Both the position numbers and the translations under genes were made by a program. Shown here one piece after another: positions 4,891 through 7,851 of a DNA stretch of 7,851 nucleotides; positions within the stretch are counted from its first letter, which is position 1, and each line of letters begins with the position of its first letter. The notes beneath the pieces are model-generated. The model had not been told where the DNA came from and made no database searches. It was given only the letters and a program-made list of their open reading frames with translations. Origin of the DNA: Thermococcus sp. (GTDB lineage: Archaea; Methanobacteriota_B; Thermococci; Thermococcales; Thermococcaceae); assembly GCA_027035445.1 (NCBI GenBank), contig JALVUT010000280.1, forward strand, positions 1 through 7,851, read 5' to 3'.

Positions 4891-5683
4891 TACAGTAGTG
4901 ATAGGCATAATTTTGTTCTTTGTTTTGATTGTTTTGGCCAGTGCCATAAAGATAGTGAAGGAGTACCAGAGGGCAGTTATCTTCAGGCTTGGCAGGGTCG
5001 TCGGGGCAAGAGGACCGGGGATCTTTTTCATAATACCAGTGTTCGAGAAGGCAGTTGTCATCGACCTCAGGACACGTGTCCTCGACGTCCCGGTTCAGGA
5101 AACCATAACAAAGGACAACGTGCCCGTAAGGGTCAACGCCGTTGTGTACTTCCGTGTACTTGATCCAGTAAAGGCTGTCACACAGGTGGCCAATTACATA
5201 ATGGCGACCAGTCAGATAGCCCAGACAACCCTCAGGAGCGTCATAGGGCAGGCACATCTTGACGAACTCCTCAGCGAGAGAGAAAAACTAAACATGGAGT
5301 TGCAGAAGATCATTGACGAAGCGACTGATCCGTGGGGTATAAAGGTCAGCACCGTTGAGATAAAGGATGTTGAACTTCCAGCGGAGATGCAGAAGGCAAT
5401 GGCAAAGCAGGCTGAGGCAGAACGTGAGAGAAGGGCGAGGATACTCCTGGCAGAGGCTGAGAGGCAGGCTGCGGAGAAGCTCCGCGAGGCTGCGGAGATC
5501 ATCTCCGAGCATCCAATGGCCCTGCAACTCAGGACACTCCAGACAATAGGTGATGTCGCGGGGGACAAGAGTAACGTAATAGTTCTAACCCTTCCAATGG
5601 AGATGCTCAAGCTCTTCAGGAGCCTTGGGGAAACCGCGGAAGTTGCCAAAAAGAAACTGGAGAGAGAAGCTGAAGGGGAGTAA
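4877..5683 (+). CDS. Stomatin/prohibitin (SPFH/Band 7) membrane protein
   Basis: Archaeal stomatin, equivalent to Pyrococcus PH1511 (close in length; 268 residues here). One N-terminal transmembrane helix (about 5-24, VVIGIILFFVLIVLASA) is followed by the SPFH domain (about 27-180), which includes the typical EYQRAVIFRLGR and a GPGIFFIIPVFEK membrane-near segment. A charged coiled coil (about 170-210, KQAEAERERRARILLAEAER) mediates oligomer formation in this family. Residues 233-238 (NVIVLT, followed by LPMEML) correspond to the C-terminal hydrophobic site cut by STOPP in Pyrococcus, so the protease-substrate relation appears kept. Stomatins form large membrane rings and are thought to organise membrane microdomains. 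The start ATG has a strong ribosome binding site and overlaps the protease gene by 14 bases. Confidence 0.94.
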   Translation: MAALSTVVIGIILFFVLIVLASAIKIVKEYQRAVIFRLGRVVGARGPGIFFIIPVFEKAVVIDLRTRVLDVPVQETITKDNVPVRVNAVVYFRVLDPVKAVTQVANYIMATSQIAQTTLRSVIGQAHLDELLSEREKLNMELQKIIDEATDPWGIKVSTVEIKDVELPAEMQKAMAKQAEAERERRARILLAEAERQAAEKLREAAEIISEHPMALQLRTLQTIGDVAGDKSNVIVLTLPMEMLKLFRSLGETAEVAKKKLEREAEGE

Positions 5684-5708
5684 TGCACCCTTCTGCACTT
5701 CCCTTACA

Positions 5709-5714
5709 TTTTTT
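5709..5714 (+). terminator. T-run terminator after stomatin
   Basis: TTTTTT lies 26 bases after the stomatin stop. A short TGCA...TGCA repeat (about 5687-5700) precedes it but is too weak to matter. A run of this size suffices for archaeal termination and separates the stomatin operon from minD. Confidence 0.5.
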
Positions 5715-5728
5715 GAGTAGCGAACCGC

Positions 5729-5739
5729 AAAAGATAAAA
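5729..5739 (+). promoter_or_regulatory. Putative TATA box of the minD operon
   Basis: AAAAGATAAAA, preceded by a CGCAA stretch, resembles a BRE/TATA element and would start transcription near 5760. That leaves a leader of about 28 bases to ATG 5788, or about 88 bases to the preferred TTG 5848. Confidence 0.4.
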
Positions 5740-5834
5740 GCACACTCTCCTTACCCATCACATGCAAAACCAGTGATTACTCCATAGATGCCCGAGTTTG
5801 AAGGGCCACCAGAAAGTGGTGTACCGCTCACGGT

Positions 5835-5841
5835 GGAGGTG
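5835..5841 (+). promoter_or_regulatory. Ribosome binding site that decides the minD start
   Basis: GGAGGTG is a seven-base match to the archaeal anti-Shine-Dalgarno complement (core GGAGGTGAT). It sits six bases before TTG 5848, an ideal spacing. Starting there gives MEGRSIVFASGKGG, the usual MinD N-terminus. The upstream ATG 5788 has only a weak GTGAT ten bases away. Confidence 0.55.
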
Positions 5842-5847
5842 TTAACT

Positions 5848-6627
5848 TTGGAAGGCCGTTCAATTGTTTTTGCTTCAGGAAAAGGTGGAACCGGTAAAAC
5901 AACAGCTGTTGCAAATCTCGGTGTTGCGTTAGCTCAATTCGGCAAGGAGGTTATACTGATAGACGCGGACATAACGATGGCCAACTTGAGCCTAGTTCTT
6001 GGTATGGAGGATATACCGATAACGTTGCATGACGTCCTTGCAAGAGAAGCCGATTTAAAAGATGCCGTCTATGAGGGACCCGCTGGAGTTAAGGTCATAC
6101 CGGGTGGTCTAAGCCTCGAAAAAATCAAGAAAGCCAAACCGGAACGTCTCCGGGAGGTCATAAGGGAAATAAGCCAGATGGCAGATTTTATCTTAATCGA
6201 TGCCCCCGCTGGCCTTGAGATGACATCCGTGACGGCTCTGTTGATAGGTAAAGAGCTTATAATCGTCACAAATCCTGAGATATCCGCTATCACGGACTCC
6301 CTTAAAACCAAATTGATCGCCGAAAAACTTGGGACCTTACCGCTGGGTGCCATTCTAAACAGGGTCACCAATGAAAAGACGGAGCTCAGCCAGGAGGAAA
6401 TCGAGGCAATCCTGGAGGTTCCGGTTTTGGGGGTCGTTCCGGAGGATCCCGAGGTGAAGAGGGCGAGTGCATACGGTGTTCCGCTGGTCATTAAGAATCC
6501 TACCAGTCCGGCGGCGATCTCAATCAAACAGCTAGCAGCGAAGCTCGCCGGCATCAAATGGCAGCCGCCAGCACCAGAAAGCCCGATAAAGAGGGTGTTC
6601 AAAGCACTCTTTGGGGGGAGGAGATAA
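5848..6627 (+). CDS. minD: MinD/ParA-family ATPase
   Basis: A deviant-Walker ATPase of the MinD family, 259 residues from TTG 5848. Residues 11-19 (GKGGTGKTT) are the P-loop, with the signature Lys12 and Walker Lys17. LIDADITMANLSL (about 37-49) carries the second conserved region, and LIDAPAGLE (about 116-124) the third. The C-terminus (about 243-259, SPIKRVFKALFGGRR) is a basic amphipathic helix like a MinD membrane-targeting sequence. Such ATPases position other proteins on the membrane in an ATP-dependent way; archaea carry several paralogues and the exact cargo here is unknown. The frame is open from ATG 5788, which would add 20 residues (PEFEGPPESGVPLTVEV...) not typical of the family; the strong ribosome binding site before TTG 5848 is why that start is chosen. 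The stop shares one base with the next gene (TAATG), indicating coupling to the small membrane protein. Confidence 0.88.
   Translation: MEGRSIVFASGKGGTGKTTAVANLGVALAQFGKEVILIDADITMANLSLVLGMEDIPITLHDVLAREADLKDAVYEGPAGVKVIPGGLSLEKIKKAKPERLREVIREISQMADFILIDAPAGLEMTSVTALLIGKELIIVTNPEISAITDSLKTKLIAEKLGTLPLGAILNRVTNEKTELSQEEIEAILEVPVLGVVPEDPEVKRASAYGVPLVIKNPTSPAAISIKQLAAKLAGIKWQPPAPESPIKRVFKALFGGRR
6615..6621 (+). promoter_or_regulatory. Ribosome binding site of the small membrane-protein gene
   Basis: GGGAGGA inside the end of minD lies five bases before ATG 6627. It shows that translation begins at 6627, not at the longer in-frame ATG at 6558. Confidence 0.6.
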
Positions 6628-6875
6628 TGGCAGGAGGGCTGATAATAGGAATTGTCATAATATTAGTAGTACTCAACATTCTTCTCCTGCTCCTGTACCT
6701 CTCAGCTAAGAGCAATCCGTACTATGTTGTTTACGATGAGGAAACCAAGAGCGCGCTTAAGAGGCGCGTGACGAACCTGAAGGAAGACCTTGAGAGCGAA
6801 CTGGTAGACTTTGACGTGGAAGAGTGGGAGAAGACCCTGGAGGAATCGATAGACGAAGAGGTTAAAAACCTGTGA
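6627..6875 (+). CDS. Small single-pass membrane protein coupled to minD (82 aa)
   Basis: The product has one strongly hydrophobic helix at about residues 4-27 (LIIGIVIILVVLNILLLLLY), then a short SNPYYVVYDEETK segment. The tail of about 45 residues is charged and likely helical, rich in Asp/Glu (LKEDLESELVDFDVEEWEKT, then LEESIDEEVKNL). I do not recognise a family. ATG 6627 is chosen because of the ribosome binding site and because it overlaps the minD stop as TAATG; the same frame extends back to 6558 only as a shadow of minD. The tight coupling suggests the protein acts with MinD, for example as its membrane partner or cargo, with the acidic tail facing the basic MinD C-terminal helix. That function is inference; the topology is not determined. 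Confidence 0.8.
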   Translation: MAGGLIIGIVIILVVLNILLLLLYLSAKSNPYYVVYDEETKSALKRRVTNLKEDLESELVDFDVEEWEKTLEESIDEEVKNL

Positions 6876-6883
6876 CCTGACCC

Positions 6884-6888
6884 TTTTT
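6884..6888 (+). terminator. T-run after the minD operon
   Basis: CCCTTTTTGTTT begins eight bases after the stop at 6873-6875. The T5 run followed by more T is a plausible archaeal terminator for the minD operon. There is no hairpin. Confidence 0.45.
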
Positions 6889-6916
6889 GTTTACCAATAT
6901 TTTGGGCATCATTGAG

Positions 6917-6925
6917 TTTTTAAAA
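6917..6925 (+). promoter_or_regulatory. TATA-like box in the minD-deoA gap
   Basis: TTTTTAAAA, in the context GAGTTTTTAAAACC, closely resembles the TATA box of the protease operon. It predicts transcription from about 6945, more than 200 bases before deoA. It may drive an untranslated RNA or a long deoA leader. No open frame starts properly behind it. Confidence 0.4.
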
Positions 6926-6934
6926 CCTGTTGGG

Positions 6935-6965
6935 TCTCATGGGGGGCTAAAGCTCGGTTATGAGA
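6935..6965 (+). repeat. Inverted repeat / hairpin in the minD-deoA gap
   Basis: TCTCAT (6935-6940) and ATGAGA (6960-6965) are perfect inverted arms. Inside them GGGC-TAAA-GCTC (6944-6955) forms a second small stem, and G-U pairs extend the outer stem. Because the predicted start of transcription lies within it, it may act at the DNA level, or in a transcript that reads through from minD. Confidence 0.35.
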
Positions 6966-7058
6966 TGAAAGTGTTGCGTGCTACTCAGGACTGGGAACCG
7001 GAACATAATGTTGTTTGAGGTACAGCCCTGCAGGTGGCCAGCAACTGACCTCTGTTTT
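6945..7058 (+). ncRNA. Possible small untranslated RNA in the minD-deoA gap
   Basis: The gap of about 300 bases between the minD operon and deoA has no credible reading frame; the longest ATG-led frame noted, from 6965, is 17 codons. It does contain a TATA-like box (6917-6925) and, about 110 bases after the expected start, a stem (GGTACAG at 7019-7025 with CTGACC at 7045-7050, one bulge) followed by TTTT (7055-7058). GTTGC (6973-6977) and GCAAC (7041-7045) can also pair over a distance, as an alternative to that stem. This is consistent with a structured transcript of about 110 nt. No known RNA family is recognised, and the pairings are weak enough to be chance. Confidence 0.2.
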
Positions 7059-7118
7059 ACATCTCCACGTTATACCTCCACGAACCCCACCCGATTTTTG
7101 TGTTTTGTACGTCAAAAA

Positions 7119-7127
7119 CATTTAAGT
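7119..7127 (+). promoter_or_regulatory. TATA box of deoA
   Basis: AAAAACATTTAAGTACC contains a TTTAA core centred about 25 bp before 7147, which gives a leader of about 28 bases to ATG 7176. The G-rich run at 7164-7169 would serve as ribosome binding site. No TATCAC-N5-GTGATA motif (the Thermococcales glycolytic regulator site) is present. Confidence 0.5.
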
Positions 7128-7175
7128 ACCCTCCCTCTAAAAATAAGGAACTTGTGAGTACGTGGGGGGATTGAT

Positions 7176-7851
7176 ATGAAGGCTAAGGTCAGGTTGCTGG
7201 ATCTGCACAGCGGAAGGCACTCCGTTTTTATAAATGAGGTGGAGGCTAGAAAAGCCGGGCTTCATCCCGATGATCTGGTGAAGCTTGAAGCAGGGAAGAA
7301 GAGTGTTTATGGAAGTGTTATCCTGAGCAATCTTGTAAAGGAAGGGGAGATCGGGATCAGCAGGGACATTCTTAAGCTCCACAACCTCTCGGAGGGCGAG
7401 GTCGTGTTGGTAGTTCCAGCCGGTACCCCCGAGAGCGTTCATTACATTAAGAAAAAGATGCATGGAGAGAAGCTCAGAAAGGTCGAGATCGAGAGCATCG
7501 TGAAGGATATAGTCGACAGGAAACTCAGAGACATTGAGATAAGCTCCTTCGTGACCTCCCTTGAGATAAACGGTCTCGACATGGATGAGATTGCAGCCCT
7601 GACGATAGCCATGGCTGAGACCGGGGACATGCTGGACATCGACAGAAAACCGATAATGGACGTTCACAGTATAGGCGGCGTCCCGGGCAACAAGACCAAC
7701 ATCCTCGTCGTGCCTATAGTTGCGGCGGCCGGGCTTACAATACCCAAAACCTCCTCCCGGGCTATAACAAGCGCCGCTGGAACTGCAGATGTCGTTGAGG
7801 TGTTCGCTGATGTAAGCTTCTCGCTGGATGAAATCAAACGAATCGTTGAGA
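7176..7851 (+). CDS. deoA: AMP phosphorylase, N-terminal 225 residues (cut by window edge)
   Basis: AMP phosphorylase converts AMP and phosphate to adenine and ribose-1,5-bisphosphate. With ribose-1,5-bisphosphate isomerase and type III RubisCO it sends nucleosides to 3-phosphoglycerate. The N-terminal domain (about 1-85, [13 protein letters not shown]...) is the archaeal addition that sets it apart from bacterial thymidine phosphorylase. The catalytic part has [18 protein letters not shown] (163-180), the phosphate/ribose-binding region, and [17 protein letters not shown] (193-209), the thymidine/pyrimidine phosphorylase signature. The family length is about 500 residues, so more than half lies beyond the window. 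ATG 7176 follows a G-rich ribosome binding site and gives the standard start. It is transcribed from its own promoter and separated from minD by about 300 bases. Confidence 0.95.
   Translation, partial: MKAKVRLLDLHSGRHSVFINEVEARKAGLHPDDLVKLEAGKKSVYGSVILSNLVKEGEIGISRDILKLHNLSEGEVVLVVPAGTPESVHYIKKKMHGEKLRKVEIESIVKDIVDRKLRDIEISSFVTSLEINGLDMDEIAALTIAMAETGDMLDIDRKPIMDVHSIGGVPGNKTNILVVPIVAAAGLTIPKTSSRAITSAAGTADVVEVFADVSFSLDEIKRIVE

Noticed and set aside
5212..5688. Long minus-strand frame (158 codons) opposite stomatin
   Set aside because: Ser/Ala-rich antisense shadow of the stomatin coiled coil; stomatin is certain on the plus strand.
6069..6602. Minus-strand frame of 177 codons opposite minD
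   Set aside because: Antisense shadow; the minD motifs on the plus strand are complete.
6558..6626. Upstream extension of the small membrane-protein frame to ATG 6558
   Set aside because: Lies wholly inside minD. The strong ribosome binding site and TAATG overlap place the start at 6627.
7137..7667. Minus-strand frame of 176 codons opposite deoA
   Set aside because: Antisense shadow; deoA on the plus strand has complete family motifs.

Overview
The window reads as chromosomal DNA of a hyperthermophilic euryarchaeon of the Thermococcales, most likely a Thermococcus species. Evidence: a stomatin-operon-partner protease (STOPP) gene overlapping a stomatin gene, as in Pyrococcus PH1510/PH1511; an archaeal AMP phosphorylase; an archaeal Nob1; TATA-like boxes 24-26 bp upstream of several start codons; and strong GGAGG-type ribosome binding sites inside operons. 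The species cannot be fixed from the sequence alone.

Layout. Positions 1-93 hold the last 30 codons of an unidentified plus-strand gene. Nob1, the 16S rRNA 3'-end endonuclease (156-653), follows on the plus strand, probably with a leaderless mRNA. A minus-strand operon then runs from 3460 down to 772. In order of transcription it contains a small winged-helix-like protein, an AlkA-type HhH-GPD DNA glycosylase, a coiled-coil protein, a frameshifted HTH-nucleotidyltransferase (MNT) gene, a broken HEPN gene, and a 132-residue protein of unknown function. Its genes overlap or nearly abut. The MNT/HEPN pair looks like a decayed type VII toxin-antitoxin module: three single-base frameshifts, two of them inside the signature motifs of the two families, and a missing 5' half of the HEPN gene. 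Just after the last gene of this operon, in the 118-bp gap before the convergent nob1, a minus-strand segment has the layout of a C/D box guide sRNA.

A compact divergent promoter (about 3481-3520) separates this operon from the plus-strand half. There the membrane serine protease STOPP/NfeD (3538-4890) overlaps stomatin (4877-5683), a protease-substrate/partner pair in the membrane. A MinD-family ATPase (best start a TTG at 5848, end 6627) overlaps by one base a single-pass membrane protein of 82 residues (6627-6875). An approximately 300-bp gap (6876-7175) holds a T-run, a TATA-like box, hairpins and a second T-run that could define an untranslated RNA, and then the promoter of deoA. deoA encodes AMP phosphorylase, the first step of the archaeal AMP-to-3-phosphoglycerate route through type III RubisCO. 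It is cut by the window edge after 225 codons.

The most noteworthy items are the decayed HEPN-MNT module in a DNA-repair operon, the candidate C/D box sRNA at 716-770, and the MinD/small membrane protein pair. No insertion sequence, CRISPR array, tRNA or rRNA was seen.
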